Assembly (NCBI GenBank): GCA_028224375.1
Contig: JAOIVW010000018.1
Coordinates: 1-62,840 of the forward strand
Length of the DNA stretch: 62,840 bases
Origin: Hellea sp.
GTDB taxonomy: Bacteria; Pseudomonadota; Alphaproteobacteria; Caulobacterales; Maricaulaceae
Direction: 5' to 3'
Under the pieces are notes generated by a model that made no database searches, was not told where the DNA came from, and was given only the letters and a program-made list of their open reading frames with translations. Of the stretch, positions 1 to 8,033 are shown in pieces. Position 1 is the first letter of the stretch; each line of letters begins with the position of its first letter. The position numbers and the translations under genes were made by a program.

Positions 1-351
1 GCGGCTCCTCAGGATGAGGAGAAAGCTAAAGCGCCTACGCCAGAGCCTCTCACGCCTCACCCTGAGGAGACACCTAAAGCGCCTGCGCCAACACCCACCC
101 CTCAACCTGAGGAGGGCGCAAAAGCGCCTGCGTCCCCACCAACCCCTCATCCTGAGGAGCCACTTAAAGCGCCTGCGCCAACACCAACACCCACCCCTCA
201 TCCTGAGGAGGGCGCGAACGCGCCCGTCTCGAAGGACGCTGATGTCTCGCAAGATGAGACCCCTCAAGACGAAATCATGCCAACGCCGCCCCCTGCGGTT
301 TTGAAAGCGAGCACACTCGGACAGGACGATAATTATGAAGAAGGAAGTTAG
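1..351 (+). CDS. C-terminal part of a Pro/Ala/Glu-rich protein (5' end outside window)
   Basis: Frame 1 is open from the window edge to a TAG at 349-351, giving 116 residues of the C-terminus. The sequence is low complexity: units like PHPEEPLKAPAPTPTP recur, followed by an acidic tail ending NYEEGS. Composition suggests a disordered, possibly envelope-spanning or linker region, but no domain is visible. The DNA behind the repeats is made of palindromic units (see repeat at 7-240), so the tail may have grown by repeat insertion. It lies upstream of rpsA, where cmk often sits in alphaproteobacteria, but nothing here resembles cytidylate kinase. Function unknown; that the frame is coding is likely but not certain. 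Confidence 0.6.
   Translation, partial: AAPQDEEKAKAPTPEPLTPHPEETPKAPAPTPTPQPEEGAKAPASPPTPHPEEPLKAPAPTPTPTPHPEEGANAPVSKDADVSQDETPQDEIMPTPPPAVLKASTLGQDDNYEEGS
7..240 (+). repeat. Five in-frame palindromic repeat units inside a coding region
   Basis: A near-palindromic core of the type CCTCATCCTGAGGAG occurs at 55-69, 100-114, 145-159 and 196-210, with an inverted version at 7-19. Start-to-start spacings are 48, 45, 45 and 51 bp, all multiples of three. Cores are followed by a small GC hairpin, clearest at 115-128 (GGCGC, AAAA, GCGCC) and 210-225 (7-bp arms, AA loop). The last copy continues GTCTCGAAGGA, which from memory matches dispersed REP-like elements of alphaproteobacterial genomes. The spacing keeps the reading frame open through all copies. 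Confidence 0.75.
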
Positions 352-438
352 GCCTATCCCGCAGCCCTGCGTTCACAAGGCCGCCGATTTGCCTCGGCAG
401 TCAGCAATGACGCATGGGAAATTGCCGTCATTTCGCGC

Positions 439-583
439 TGTCATTCCGTCTCACTTTTTGGCTTGCCAAAAATGGCGGAACCCATGCCTTGTCATTACGA
501 CTATTGGGACATGGTATCTAGGCGAGATGACAAGGCATGGGTCCCGCTTGTGTTTGGCAAGCCAAACACGAAGTCGGGATGAC
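439..583. repeat. Dispersed long-hairpin repeat, copy A
   Basis: Intergenic element between the partial gene and rpsA. It starts with GTCATTCCGTCTCA and ends CGGGATGAC. Inner arms at 477-495 and 527-544 are inverted copies around GGAACCCATGCC. Short self-complementary stems (TTGGCTTGCCAA type) lie in each flank. Related copies sit at 49781-49919 and 60598-60733. It contains no credible ORF and resembles a MITE or REP-type element; a mobility source is not visible here. Confidence 0.75.
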
Positions 584-626
584 GAGATAGGAGTGCAGGC
601 ATTACGCCCCGCCAAAATATACGCGC

Positions 627-655
627 TTGCACCTTTCGCCCGCTTCCCCTATAGG
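627..655 (+). promoter_or_regulatory. Putative rpsA promoter and structured leader
   Basis: TTGCAC at 627-632 and TATAGG at 650-655 are separated by 17 bp, a good sigma-70 arrangement. The predicted leader runs about 115 nt to the rpsA start and contains a GC-rich inverted segment around 718-755 (GACCGCGGG and CCCGTCGGCC). S1 represses its own translation in enterobacteria, so a structured leader would fit, but that role is inferred. The rest of 352-777 holds repeat copy A and nothing else supportable. Confidence 0.45.
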
Positions 656-777
656 GCGCGTAATCATTGCGGCGTGTTTCCTTCATGCCGCTTTGTACTT
701 TTTAAGGCTCCGATTGGCGGGGCCAGACCGCGGGATACAACCCGTCGGCCGGAACCAGTACTAAAAGGACTATTGCT

Positions 778-2484
778 ATGAGCGCAGCTCAAGAATCCAT
801 GACCCCCACCACTGATGATTTTGCTTCCATGTTTGAAGCCTCCGTCGAGACAAACTCGATGAAAGAAGGCAGTGTGATTAAAGGCCGCGTGACGGCCATT
901 GAAAAAGATATTGTTGTTATCGACGTTGGCCTGAAAACAGAAGGCCGCGTCCCGCTACGTGAATTTTATGTCCCCGGACAAGCCGATGAGGACAAAGTCA
1001 AAGTCGGCGACGATGTTGATATTTATCTCGAACGTATCGAAAACGCCCTTGGCGATGCCATTCTCTCGCGCGACAAAGCCCGCCGCGAAGAAAGCTGGAT
1101 CACCATGTCCAAATTCCACGAAAAAGAAGAGCCCGTCCCCGGCGCGATTGTTGGCCGAGTTAAAGGCGGCTTTACGGTTGACCTTGGCGGCATCAATGCC
1201 TTCCTCCCCGGCTCGCAAGTTGATATCCGCCCTGTTCGCGACATTGGCCCGCTGATGAATCAAGAGCAGCCTTTCATGATCCTTAAAATGGACCGCACTC
1301 GCGGCAACATTGTTGTCTCGCGCCGCGCTATCCTCGAGGAAAGCCGCGCCGAACAACGCGCAGAGCTTGTCGGTCAACTCGCTGAAGGCGAAACACGCGA
1401 AGGCGTTGTCAAAAACATCACCGATTACGGTGCGTTCGTTGACCTTGGCGGCATTGACGGTCTCCTCCACGTGACTGACATGAGCTGGCGCCGCGTTAGC
1501 CACCCAAGCCAGGTTCTGGCGGTTGGCGATACGGTTGCGGTTAAAATTATCCGCATCAATCCTGAAACACAGCGCATCAGCCTTGGCATGAAGCAGCTTC
1601 AGGAAGATCCATGGTTAGCCGCCGCTGCGAAATACACAGTTGGTACGCGCCACACAGGTACGGTCACCAATATTGCTGATTACGGCGCGTTCATCGAGCT
1701 GGAAGAAGGCGTTGAAGGTCTTGTCCACGTTAGCGAAATGTCATGGACGAAGAAAAATATCCATCCGGGCAAAATCGTGTCCACATCACAAGAAGTCGAT
1801 GTTGAAGTTCTCGAAGTGGATCAGGAAAAGCGCCGTATCTCACTGGGTATCAAGCAGGTTCAAGACAATCCTTGGGACAGCTTTACTGAACGCTTCCCTG
1901 TTGGCTCTACGATATCCGGCGAAGTTCGCTCTGTCACAGAGTTCGGCCTGTTTATCGGTCTGGACGGCGACATTGACGGCATGGCTCACCTCTCTGATCT
2001 GTCTTGGGACAAGTCAGGCGAAGAGGCGCTTAAAGACTATAAGAAAGGCGACACTGTTGAGGCCAAAATTCTTGAGGTCGATATCGAGAAAGAGCGTATC
2101 TCTCTCGGCGTGAAACAGCTTGTCAAAGATACAGGCCCAACAGGCGGCGGCAAAGGTGTTGCGCGCGGCAAGACGGTGACTTGTACTATTACCAATGTTC
2201 AGCAAGCTGGTCTGGATGTCACATTTGGCGAAGAAGACGAGATCAAAGCCTTTATCCGTAAGGGTGATCTCTCCCGCGAGCGCTCTGAGCAGCGTCCGGA
2301 ACGCTTTGCTGTCGGCGACAAGGTTGACGCTATGGTGACACGTGTTGCCAAGGGTCAGTACTCACTCTCTATCAAGGCGCTCGAAATCGCTGAAGAGAAA
2401 GAAGCTGTCCAGCAATATGGCTCAGCCGATTCAGGTGCGTCTCTGGGCGACATCCTGGGCGCGGCTTTGAAGGGAGACAACTAG
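778..2484 (+). CDS. rpsA: 30S ribosomal protein S1
   Basis: A 568-residue protein with six S1/OB-fold repeats at about residues 30-98, 118-183, 205-271, 289-358, 375-446 and 463-533; repeats 3 to 5 carry the classic DYGAF/EFGLF and ISLG motifs. The length matches full-size proteobacterial S1. S1 binds mRNA on the 30S subunit and helps unfold leaders during initiation. The chosen ATG follows AAAAGGAC with good spacing. A strong terminator follows at 2531-2567. The next gene is ihfB, the usual rpsA neighbour in proteobacteria. Identification is secure. Confidence 0.98.
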   Translation: MSAAQESMTPTTDDFASMFEASVETNSMKEGSVIKGRVTAIEKDIVVIDVGLKTEGRVPLREFYVPGQADEDKVKVGDDVDIYLERIENALGDAILSRDKARREESWITMSKFHEKEEPVPGAIVGRVKGGFTVDLGGINAFLPGSQVDIRPVRDIGPLMNQEQPFMILKMDRTRGNIVVSRRAILEESRAEQRAELVGQLAEGETREGVVKNITDYGAFVDLGGIDGLLHVTDMSWRRVSHPSQVLAVGDTVAVKIIRINPETQRISLGMKQLQEDPWLAAAAKYTVGTRHTGTVTNIADYGAFIELEEGVEGLVHVSEMSWTKKNIHPGKIVSTSQEVDVEVLEVDQEKRRISLGIKQVQDNPWDSFTERFPVGSTISGEVRSVTEFGLFIGLDGDIDGMAHLSDLSWDKSGEEALKDYKKGDTVEAKILEVDIEKERISLGVKQLVKDTGPTGGGKGVARGKTVTCTITNVQQAGLDVTFGEEDEIKAFIRKGDLSRERSEQRPERFAVGDKVDAMVTRVAKGQYSLSIKALEIAEEKEAVQQYGSADSGASLGDILGAALKGDN

Positions 2485-2530
2485 GCCCGATAAACACATA
2501 TGCCGTGATAAGTGCGGCATTAACTATAGA

Positions 2531-2567
2531 AGGCCCTGAAATCATTAAGATTTTAGGGCCTTTTTTT
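2531..2567 (+). terminator. Intrinsic terminator after rpsA
   Basis: AGGCCCTGAAAT pairs with the following ATTTTAGGGCCT-type arm around a short loop, and the hairpin runs into seven T residues. It ends the rpsA transcript, so ihfB needs its own promoter. Confidence 0.9.
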
Positions 2568-2588
2568 ACGAGTCGATATGAATAGGTG

Positions 2589-2620
2589 TTGACGCGTGTG
2601 GGACGGGTTTGCTTTATATA
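2589..2620 (+). promoter_or_regulatory. Putative ihfB promoter, very close to the start codon
   Basis: TTGACG at 2589-2594 is followed after 18-20 bp by an AT block TTTATATA at 2613-2620. The in-frame ATG begins at 2624, so transcription from this promoter would start at or within a few bases of the start codon. That implies a leaderless or nearly leaderless mRNA; no Shine-Dalgarno sequence sits at normal spacing. Confidence 0.5.
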
Positions 2621-2623
2621 GAT

Positions 2624-2911
2624 ATGCTTAGATCAGAACTTATCGACACCCTTCATGAAGAAAACCCGCATCTAACACGGACGGATACAGAACGTGTTGT
2701 CGCCGTTGTGCTGGAATCCATTACGCAGACCTTGGAAAAAGGCGCGCGTGTTGAACTTCGCGGATTTGGCGCTTTCTCTGTGCGTCACCGCAAAGCCCGC
2801 TCGGGACGTAATCCTCGGACTGGCGGAAATGTTTTTGTCCCTGAAAAGCACGTGCCTTTCTTTAGGACCGGTAAAGACCTACGCGCCCGCATTGACGCGA
2901 CCCGTAAATAA
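2624..2911 (+). CDS. ihfB: Integration host factor beta subunit
   Basis: A 95-residue HU/IHF family DNA-bending protein. It has the family's beta-ribbon and core motifs: [26 protein letters not shown] and the tip region [16 protein letters not shown] is a heterodimer (IhfA/IhfB) that bends DNA sharply at replication, recombination and promoter sites. A TTG start at 2609 would add five residues, but MLRSEL aligns with the usual family N-terminus (M-K/R-S-E-L), so ATG 2624 is preferred. Position after rpsA supports the beta subunit rather than alpha or HU. Confidence 0.93.
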   Translation: MLRSELIDTLHEENPHLTRTDTERVVAVVLESITQTLEKGARVELRGFGAFSVRHRKARSGRNPRTGGNVFVPEKHVPFFRTGKDLRARIDATRK

Positions 2912-3021
2912 CGCCTCTTTCTATCTTTAACGCTATGTAACTGCCAGATTGACGCAGACCCTAATTCTGTGCCAGAACGCCGCCATCTGACCGATTCTGG
3001 TCGTAACTTAGGGGGAAGATC

Positions 3022-3432
3022 ATGGGAATGATTTCCGAATTTAAAGAGTTTGCCATGAAAGGCAATCTTGTCGACATGGCTGTGGGTTTTGTAATGGGTA
3101 CAGCCTTTGCAACAGTTGTAACATCTTTCATCAATGATGTCTTTATGCCGCCACTCGGCAAAGTCATGGGCGGAGTTGATTTTGGCCAGATGAAATATGT
3201 CATGCAACCCGAAGTGCTTGGCGCAGATGGTGTTGTTACAACAGCTGAAGTTGCTATTCGTTATGGCGCTTTCATCAATGCTCTAATTTCTTTCGCTATT
3301 GTAGCATTTGTGATGTTTATGATTATCAAAGCGATGAATAAAACCAAAAAAGCTGAAGAAGAAGCACCAGCGGCTCCGCCAGCTAATGAAGTTCTATTGG
3401 CTGAGATTCGTGACTTGCTTGCGAAAAAATAG
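3022..3432 (+). CDS. mscL: Large-conductance mechanosensitive channel
   Basis: A 136-residue inner-membrane protein with the MscL signature. The amphipathic start FKEFAMKGNLVDMAVGFVMG leads into TM1, followed by the AFATVVTSFINDVFMPP segment, a periplasmic loop, and TM2 around residues 74-100 (INALISFAIVAFVMFMIIKA). The charged tail ends in LLAEIRDLLAKK. The channel opens under membrane tension to release solutes on hypo-osmotic shock. RBS GGGGGAAG lies just upstream of the ATG. The gene stands alone, with its own terminator at 3483-3511. Confidence 0.97.
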   Translation: MGMISEFKEFAMKGNLVDMAVGFVMGTAFATVVTSFINDVFMPPLGKVMGGVDFGQMKYVMQPEVLGADGVVTTAEVAIRYGAFINALISFAIVAFVMFMIIKAMNKTKKAEEEAPAAPPANEVLLAEIRDLLAKK

Positions 3433-3482
3433 TTTTAGCTAAAAACTATATCCTTGGTTATGCCAAGTGATGTTAGACTTAA

Positions 3483-3511
3483 AACCCGTCTCGAAAGAGC
3501 GCGGGTTTTTT
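3483..3511 (+). terminator. Intrinsic terminator after mscL
   Basis: AACCCG pairs with CGGGTT, with an inner CTC-GAAA-GAG stem, and runs into six T residues. Confidence 0.88.
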
Positions 3512-3550
3512 GTTGGGAGGAGAGTGAAAGGTGGCTCTGGATTGAGAGAG

Positions 3551-3622
3551 CATTATTAATGACACTACAGCCCCATTGATTGTCTAACGACAATCAATGG
3601 GGCTGTAGTGTCATTAATAATG
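3551..3622. repeat. Perfect palindrome: 34-bp arms, 4-nt loop
   Basis: Bases 3551-3584 are exactly the reverse complement of 3589-3622, leaving only TAAC as a loop. The right arm ends at 3622 and the lptB stop codon (minus strand) occupies 3625-3623, so the hairpin touches the stop. Neither flank has a U-tract in either orientation, so it is not a standard intrinsic terminator. In RNA it would be a 34-bp duplex at the 3' end of the lpt operon and could serve as an RNase III target or 3' end protection (inference). Confidence 0.95.
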
Positions 3623-4402
3623 TTAGGCATACTTATCACCCAGGTAGACGCGGCGGACATCTTTATTGGCGCGGATTTCGTCTGGTGTGCCTTCGAACAA
3701 CGCTTCGCCTTGGAAGAGGATAGAGGCGCGGTCGACGATATCGAGGGTTTCGCGTACGCGGTGATCGGTAATCAGAATACCAATGCCGCGCTTTTTAAGA
3801 TAAAGGACCAATTCTGAAATATCGGCAATCGCAATCGGGTCAATCCCCGTGAAAGGCTCATCGAGCAAAATGAAGCTAGGGCGAGACGCCAATGCGCGGG
3901 CAATCTCGACGCGGCGGCGTTCACCACCTGAGAGCGCAAGCGCCGGGCTTTTCTTGATGTGACCAATGTTAAGCTCGTCCAGCAGCGCTTCAACATTATC
4001 GTTCCATTTGGACCGATCACGTTCAGTTAGCTGGACCACGGCTTTGATATTTTCCTCAACCGTCAGCCCGCGAAAAATAGATTGCTCTTGCGGCAGGTAA
4101 CCGACACCCAGGCGCGCGCGTTGATACATAGGCAGGTCAGTAATATCCTGACCGTCTAGCGTAATCATGCCGCGATCCGCTTCAATAAGGCCCATAATCA
4201 TATAGAAGCTTGTTGTCTTACCGGCGCCGTTCGGGCCCATAAGCGCGACGACTTCGCCGCGCTGAACCGTTAGCGTGATGTCTTTGACAACAACGCGCCC
4301 GCGATAAGCCTTGCCGATATTATTCGCGGCCAAGCCTTTTGGCGGCGGGACAAAGTCTGCCGCAGTTGTCTTTTCTTGTGCATGGGGATCAGCGTCAGCC
4401 AT
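3623..4402 (-). CDS. lptB: LPS export ABC transporter ATPase LptB
   Basis: A 259-residue ABC ATPase with Walker A GPNGAGKTT, Q-loop in YLPQEQSIF, signature LSGGERRR, Walker B FILLDEPFTGID and switch His in TDHRVRETL. The GLTVEENI and GERRRVEIARAL segments are typical of LptB. It powers LptFG extraction of lipopolysaccharide from the inner membrane toward LptC and LptA. There is a roughly 20-residue N-terminal extension rich in Asp/Gln/Thr. It is the last gene of rnd-lptC-lptA-lptA2-lptB; rpoN, a common downstream neighbour, is replaced here by a convergent mscL and a perfect palindrome at the stop codon. Confidence 0.97.
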   Translation of the reverse strand: MADADPHAQEKTTAADFVPPPKGLAANNIGKAYRGRVVVKDITLTVQRGEVVALMGPNGAGKTTSFYMIMGLIEADRGMITLDGQDITDLPMYQRARLGVGYLPQEQSIFRGLTVEENIKAVVQLTERDRSKWNDNVEALLDELNIGHIKKSPALALSGGERRRVEIARALASRPSFILLDEPFTGIDPIAIADISELVLYLKKRGIGILITDHRVRETLDIVDRASILFQGEALFEGTPDEIRANKDVRRVYLGDKYA

Positions 4403-4430
4403 CTATATTCCTTTTATCCGAGCCAAAGGA

Positions 4431-4958
4431 CTAGGATTCGCTTCCGCCTGTATTTTTAAGCAGGATTTTTACGCGCCCTTTGGAGCCGCAGCGGCGACCC
4501 TTACAAGTTCCGACAACGCGGGCTTCCTCAGTTGTAAGGTTATAAATGAGGGTATCGCCTGTGACAACATTTTCGCCTTGAAGGAGAATAACATCACCTG
4601 TGACTGTAAACGTATCGTTGGCCTGAACATAGACGCCATTATTGCCGCGCACTTCTTGTTCGGCTGTGATGTAGTAGAAATTACCTGTGGCTTCGATACG
4701 GGAAATATCGCTAGCGGCTGTATTGCCCGAAGCAGGCGCCACGCCGCCAAAGATTTTCATCTTGTCGGCGAGAATACGTGTATCACCTTGGCGGACATCG
4801 ACTTGACCTGTGAGAATGGTCGTCCCGCTGGAGTTGACAATATCATCAGCCGTCGCATCGATAGGCGCGCTGTTGTCACGTGCAAATTGTGCATGAGCCG
4901 TCAGCGGCATGGCGGCCATCAAAAATGCGGCCGCAGTAAGTTTTAAAAATTTTGTCAT
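4431..4958 (-). CDS. Second LptA/OstA-like periplasmic LPS transport protein
   Basis: A 175-residue exported protein with a signal peptide ending AHAQ and the OstA-like beta-jellyroll pattern (ADDIVNSSGTTILTGQVDV, TRILADKMKIF, GNNGVYVQANDTFTVTGDVIL). ATG 4958 is chosen because GGGA sits about 7 nt upstream; ATG 4961 is an alternative. It lies 10 nt after an LptA paralogue and 28 nt before lptB. Both paralogues have Cys at positions 152 and 157 near the C-terminus (CKGRRC here). The two may form a mixed LptA oligomer bridging to LptD, or one may have specialised; that is inference. Confidence 0.85.
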   Translation of the reverse strand: MTKFLKLTAAAFLMAAMPLTAHAQFARDNSAPIDATADDIVNSSGTTILTGQVDVRQGDTRILADKMKIFGGVAPASGNTAASDISRIEATGNFYYITAEQEVRGNNGVYVQANDTFTVTGDVILLQGENVVTGDTLIYNLTTEEARVVGTCKGRRCGSKGRVKILLKNTGGSES

Positions 4959-4968
4959 CATATAGTCC

Positions 4969-5478
4969 CTAATTTCCAGCACCAAGTCTGATGGTTGGCC
5001 GCCCAGAGCAATCACTACCCTGACACTGCCCAGAAAACCTAATCGATTCGGTCTTCACATTATAAATCAACTTATCGGTCGAGGCGGTATTCCCGCCTGG
5101 CTGTTTTACTTTTACGTTGCCCGTAACCGTGATGATACCTTTATCACGTTCATAGACGCCCCGGTCCCCTGTCACATTATTATCAGGGGTGGTGTAACGG
5201 AAGTTTCCGCGCGCATCAATACGATTTACCGCGCCAAGCTTAAGGCTGTCCGTTGAGTCAGGGTCGGCTTTGGAGCGATATATATTCATCGTGTCAGATT
5301 GGATGCGAGCCACACCTTGAGTGACATCAACATTACCAACAAGTATAGTCAGCCCGCCTTCATACGTAGCCTGCTCTGCGAGAACCTTAATCGGGTCATC
5401 CCCACCGAAAATTTGTGCTTGTGCTGGCAGGCTTACAGCGGATGAGGCCAATATCATCATGGATAACACAAATCGCAT
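4969..5478 (-). CDS. lptA: LptA-like periplasmic LPS transport protein
   Basis: A 169-residue OstA/LptA-fold protein with a signal peptide ending PAQAQ. Beta-strand repeats are typical (KVLAEQATYEGGLTILVGNV, ARIQSDTMNIY, GDRGVYERDKGIITVTGNV). It would form part of the periplasmic bridge carrying LPS from LptC to LptD. Cys 152 and 157 (CQGSDC) are shared with the downstream paralogue and could form a disulfide. Its ATG overlaps the lptC stop by one base (TAATG), implying translational coupling. Which of the two copies is the functional equivalent of E. coli LptA cannot be told from sequence alone. Confidence 0.88.
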   Translation of the reverse strand: MRFVLSMMILASSAVSLPAQAQIFGGDDPIKVLAEQATYEGGLTILVGNVDVTQGVARIQSDTMNIYRSKADPDSTDSLKLGAVNRIDARGNFRYTTPDNNVTGDRGVYERDKGIITVTGNVKVKQPGGNTASTDKLIYNVKTESIRFSGQCQGSDCSGRPTIRLGAGN

Positions 5479-6158
5479 TATTCGTCCTCCTCAAGACCGA
5501 TATCTTCGCCCTGTTCGATAATCGCGTCCATATTGTTTTTAAATACGAAGACTTTGTAATTATCATTAATCTCGTAGGCATTGCCGTTGACGATACCAAA
5601 ACTACCTGTGCATTCTATACGCTCATCGCCCTCTATGCGCTTTTCTTTCGCAAAGACCCGTGCATGGGTTGTTTTACATTTATAGCCATCATCCGTGTCT
5701 AAATCGACATCAGTCCGCAGGTTTAAAATTTTCTTCACGTCGTCATATGTGCCCGTCTCGGCGACGACTAATGACGCATCCGCCCCGTCCTCGCGGATGA
5801 ATTCCAGAACAGGTTTTATCAAAGCAACTTCTGAGCGGTTGGCCAATGTCCGAGTTGCGGTATCAGCGGTGAGATAAAATGGGAGACCATCTTCGGTCCG
5901 TCCGCTATAACGCGGATTGACCATCTTGACTGACTCGGTGGGGTTGTCTTCTAGTATAATCGTGCTGGATTGGGTCGCAAACTCATAAATAAGATAGCCT
6001 GCCAGAAAGGCACAGATCGTTAAAAGAACACGCCGCATGAATTTAATCCGCGCAGAATGCTTACGCGCAGCTTCAAGGGTTAGGGTGCGTTTAGGCTCCC
6101 ACAACCCTAGGGCTTCACTCGCGGCACGGCCATCTGCTGATATAGACGCTGAATTCAT
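5478..6158 (-). CDS. lptC: LPS export protein LptC
   Basis: A 226-residue bitopic protein. A basic cytoplasmic segment of about 40 residues precedes one TM helix (VLLTICAFLAGYLIYEF, about 44-62), followed by a periplasmic LptC domain (VKMVNPRYSGRTEDGLPFYL, GTYDDVKKILNLRTDVDL). The N-terminal extension is longer than in E. coli LptC (191 residues) but common in alphaproteobacteria. It docks on LptB2FG and hands LPS to LptA. The C-terminus is acidic (GLEEDE). It lies 100 nt downstream of rnd and is coupled to lptA. Confidence 0.92.
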   Translation of the reverse strand: MNSASISADGRAASEALGLWEPKRTLTLEAARKHSARIKFMRRVLLTICAFLAGYLIYEFATQSSTIILEDNPTESVKMVNPRYSGRTEDGLPFYLTADTATRTLANRSEVALIKPVLEFIREDGADASLVVAETGTYDDVKKILNLRTDVDLDTDDGYKCKTTHARVFAKEKRIEGDERIECTGSFGIVNGNAYEINDNYKVFVFKNNMDAIIEQGEDIGLEEDE

Positions 6159-6215
6159 AATCTTAGCTATAGGATAAGGTGTTTAGCATTACGATAGGAA
6201 AGTTCACCATGTGAA

Positions 6216-6244
6216 GATATCTTAAGGTCGTGAAAACTAGTCAA
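6216..6244 (-). promoter_or_regulatory. Possible internal promoter for lptC
   Basis: On the minus strand TTGACT (6244-6239) and GATATC (6221-6216) are 17 bp apart in the gap between rnd and lptC. The -10 match is weak. A short tandem repeat (AAAACTAGTC type) overlaps the -35 region. Confidence 0.3.
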
Positions 6245-6258
6245 AAACTAGTCTGAAA

Positions 6259-6888
6259 TTAATCTGGGCGCCGCATTTTATGACTGAAAATATCCACCCC
6301 GTCCCAGCCGTTCAGGTCCAGTTCGCAGCGAGTCGGTACGAAGTCAAAACAACTGCGAGCCATATCAAGACGGTTTTCGCGCAGTAGACGCGCCATCAAA
6401 ATATTACGCAATTGATGCAGATAAAGAACATCTGACGCCGCATAATCCAATTGGGCTTTGGTCAGCTCATCCGCGGCCCAGTCCGAGCTTTGTTGTTGCT
6501 TGGAAAGGTCAACATTCAAAAGCTCTTTCGTCAGATCTTTAAGACCATGACGATCCGTGTAAGTTCGCACGAGGCCCGAGGCGATTTTTGTACAAAATAT
6601 CGGCTTTAAATCTACACCCAAATCGCGGCCTAAAATCGCTACGTCAAAGCGGGCAAAGTGAAAAATCTTCTCAACTTTCGGGTCGCCCAAAAGCGCTTTC
6701 AGATTTGGGGCGTCATATTTATCGCGGTCCATCTGCACGATATGCGCATTTCCATCACCCGATGAGAGCTGCACAAGGCAAAGCTTATCGCGAACAAGTG
6801 AGAGCCCTTGCGTTTCCGTATCAACAGCGACAGCTGTGCCAAAATCCAATCCCGCAGGGAGGTCGCCTTTATGCAGAGTAACAGTCAT
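6259..6888 (-). CDS. rnd: Ribonuclease D-type 3'-5' exonuclease (DEDDy)
   Basis: A 209-residue DnaQ-like exonuclease with the full DEDDy set: Asp23 and Glu25 in VAVDTETQG, Asp82 in HFARFDVAIL, Tyr149 and Asp153 in LDYAASDVLYL. It lacks the HRDC domains of E. coli RNase D (375 residues), so this is the short alphaproteobacterial form. Family role is trimming 3' ends of stable RNAs. It heads the leftward lpt run, an order conserved in alphaproteobacteria. RBS GGAC lies upstream of the start. DNA rather than RNA as substrate cannot be excluded. Confidence 0.9.
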   Translation of the reverse strand: MTVTLHKGDLPAGLDFGTAVAVDTETQGLSLVRDKLCLVQLSSGDGNAHIVQMDRDKYDAPNLKALLGDPKVEKIFHFARFDVAILGRDLGVDLKPIFCTKIASGLVRTYTDRHGLKDLTKELLNVDLSKQQQSSDWAADELTKAQLDYAASDVLYLHQLRNILMARLLRENRLDMARSCFDFVPTRCELDLNGWDGVDIFSHKMRRPD

Positions 6889-6989
6889 AGGGTGTCCTTT
6901 GTTTCGCGCCCAGACTTACAGAAGGGACTAAAAAATAACAATGCCTGTTTTTCGGCGGCAAGGTTCTAAACTTTCGTTATAAGGACCCT

Positions 6990-8033
6990 ATGAGAGCTAA
7001 TAATGATGCAGACAGATATGAGATTTTAGCCGCGCGTAGCGGTGAATTTTCTGACGCGTTTTTCGTCGGCGTAAAGAGCACAGGAATTTTCTGCCGCATA
7101 GGCTGCCCTGCCCGATTACCCAAGCGCGAGAATTGCACATTTTATGACAGCGCCGCAGAGGCCTTAGAGGCTGGATTTCGCGCCTGTAAAAGATGCCATC
7201 CTTCAAGCCATGCAGGTGAAGCTTCAGCGGTTATCAAAAAACTTATTACGCTGATAGAAGACAACCCTGAGCATCGATGGAGCGAAGACGATATCAAAGC
7301 CAAAGGCATTGACCCGTCCACAGCAAGACGGCAATTTAAGAAACACTTTGGCTTGACCTTTACGCAATATGCCAGAGCCCGGCGACTAGGCGCAGCCGCA
7401 AAGACGCTCGCCAAAGGAGACACTGTGATTAACGCCCAGCTTAATGCAGGCTATGAAAGCGCTTCGGGCTTTAGAGCAGCCTTTGCCAAGACTTTCGGCG
7501 CGGCCCCTGCGAAATCTGATGCTTCGCCTTTTTTCATAGAGTGGCTGACAACGCCATTGGGGCCCATGTTTGCCGTCTGCGATGAGACCCATCTTTATAT
7601 GCTTGAATTCACGACCCGTAAAAATATGGACCGTGGTTTTGAGAAACTTCGCAAGAAACATAAGCGCGCCGTCATTCCGGGACGCACCTCTGTGACGGAT
7701 CAAATTGAGGGTGAGCTGAAGTCTTATTTTGCAGGCACAATTAGCACATTTAAAACGCCTCTCGCGCCTACCGGAACAGAATTTCAAAACCAAGTCTGGA
7801 AGGCGCTTCAAGACATTCCTTATGGGCAGAGCTGCGCCTATACGGATTTGGCTATTGCGATAGGAAATGAAAAAGCCGTTCGAGCCGTGGCGAGTTCAAA
7901 TGCCAATAATGGTCTAGCGCTGATTATTCCCTGTCACCGCGTCATTGCAAAAGGCGGCGGGCTGGGCGGATATGCGGGAGGACTGGATAAGAAGCAGTGG
8001 CTTCTGGACCATGAGAAATTACATAAACCCTAA
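6990..8033 (+). CDS. ada: Ada: methylphosphotriester/O6-methylguanine methyltransferase and activator
   Basis: A 347-residue protein in three parts. The N-terminal zinc domain has Cys35, Cys39, Cys66 and Cys69 (GIFCRIGC, ACKRC), with Cys35 the expected methyl acceptor from phosphotriesters. An AraC-like helix-turn-helix spans about 80-170. The O6-methylguanine methyltransferase domain has PCHRV with active Cys315. This is the classical adaptive-response sensor that activates alkylation-repair genes once methylated. SD AAGGA lies four bases before the ATG. Its 3' end overlaps the convergent aminotransferase gene by 15 bp. No alkB or alkA is adjacent. Confidence 0.95.
   Translation: MRANNDADRYEILAARSGEFSDAFFVGVKSTGIFCRIGCPARLPKRENCTFYDSAAEALEAGFRACKRCHPSSHAGEASAVIKKLITLIEDNPEHRWSEDDIKAKGIDPSTARRQFKKHFGLTFTQYARARRLGAAAKTLAKGDTVINAQLNAGYESASGFRAAFAKTFGAAPAKSDASPFFIEWLTTPLGPMFAVCDETHLYMLEFTTRKNMDRGFEKLRKKHKRAVIPGRTSVTDQIEGELKSYFAGTISTFKTPLAPTGTEFQNQVWKALQDIPYGQSCAYTDLAIAIGNEKAVRAVASSNANNGLALIIPCHRVIAKGGGLGGYAGGLDKKQWLLDHEKLHKP

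Noticed and set aside
1..351. Tail of cytidylate kinase, expected upstream of rpsA
   Set aside because: The visible sequence is Pro-rich repeat and does not resemble the Cmk C-terminus.
335..781. Plus-strand 148-codon ORF ahead of rpsA
   Set aside because: It runs through the dispersed repeat, the predicted promoter and the leader, has no family features, and overlaps the rpsA start.
955..1503. Long minus-strand ORF inside rpsA
   Set aside because: Shadow of a strongly conserved gene; composition follows the complement of S1 repeats.
3551..3622. Simple bidirectional intrinsic terminator
   Set aside because: No U-tract on either side; arms are far longer than usual and perfectly matched.
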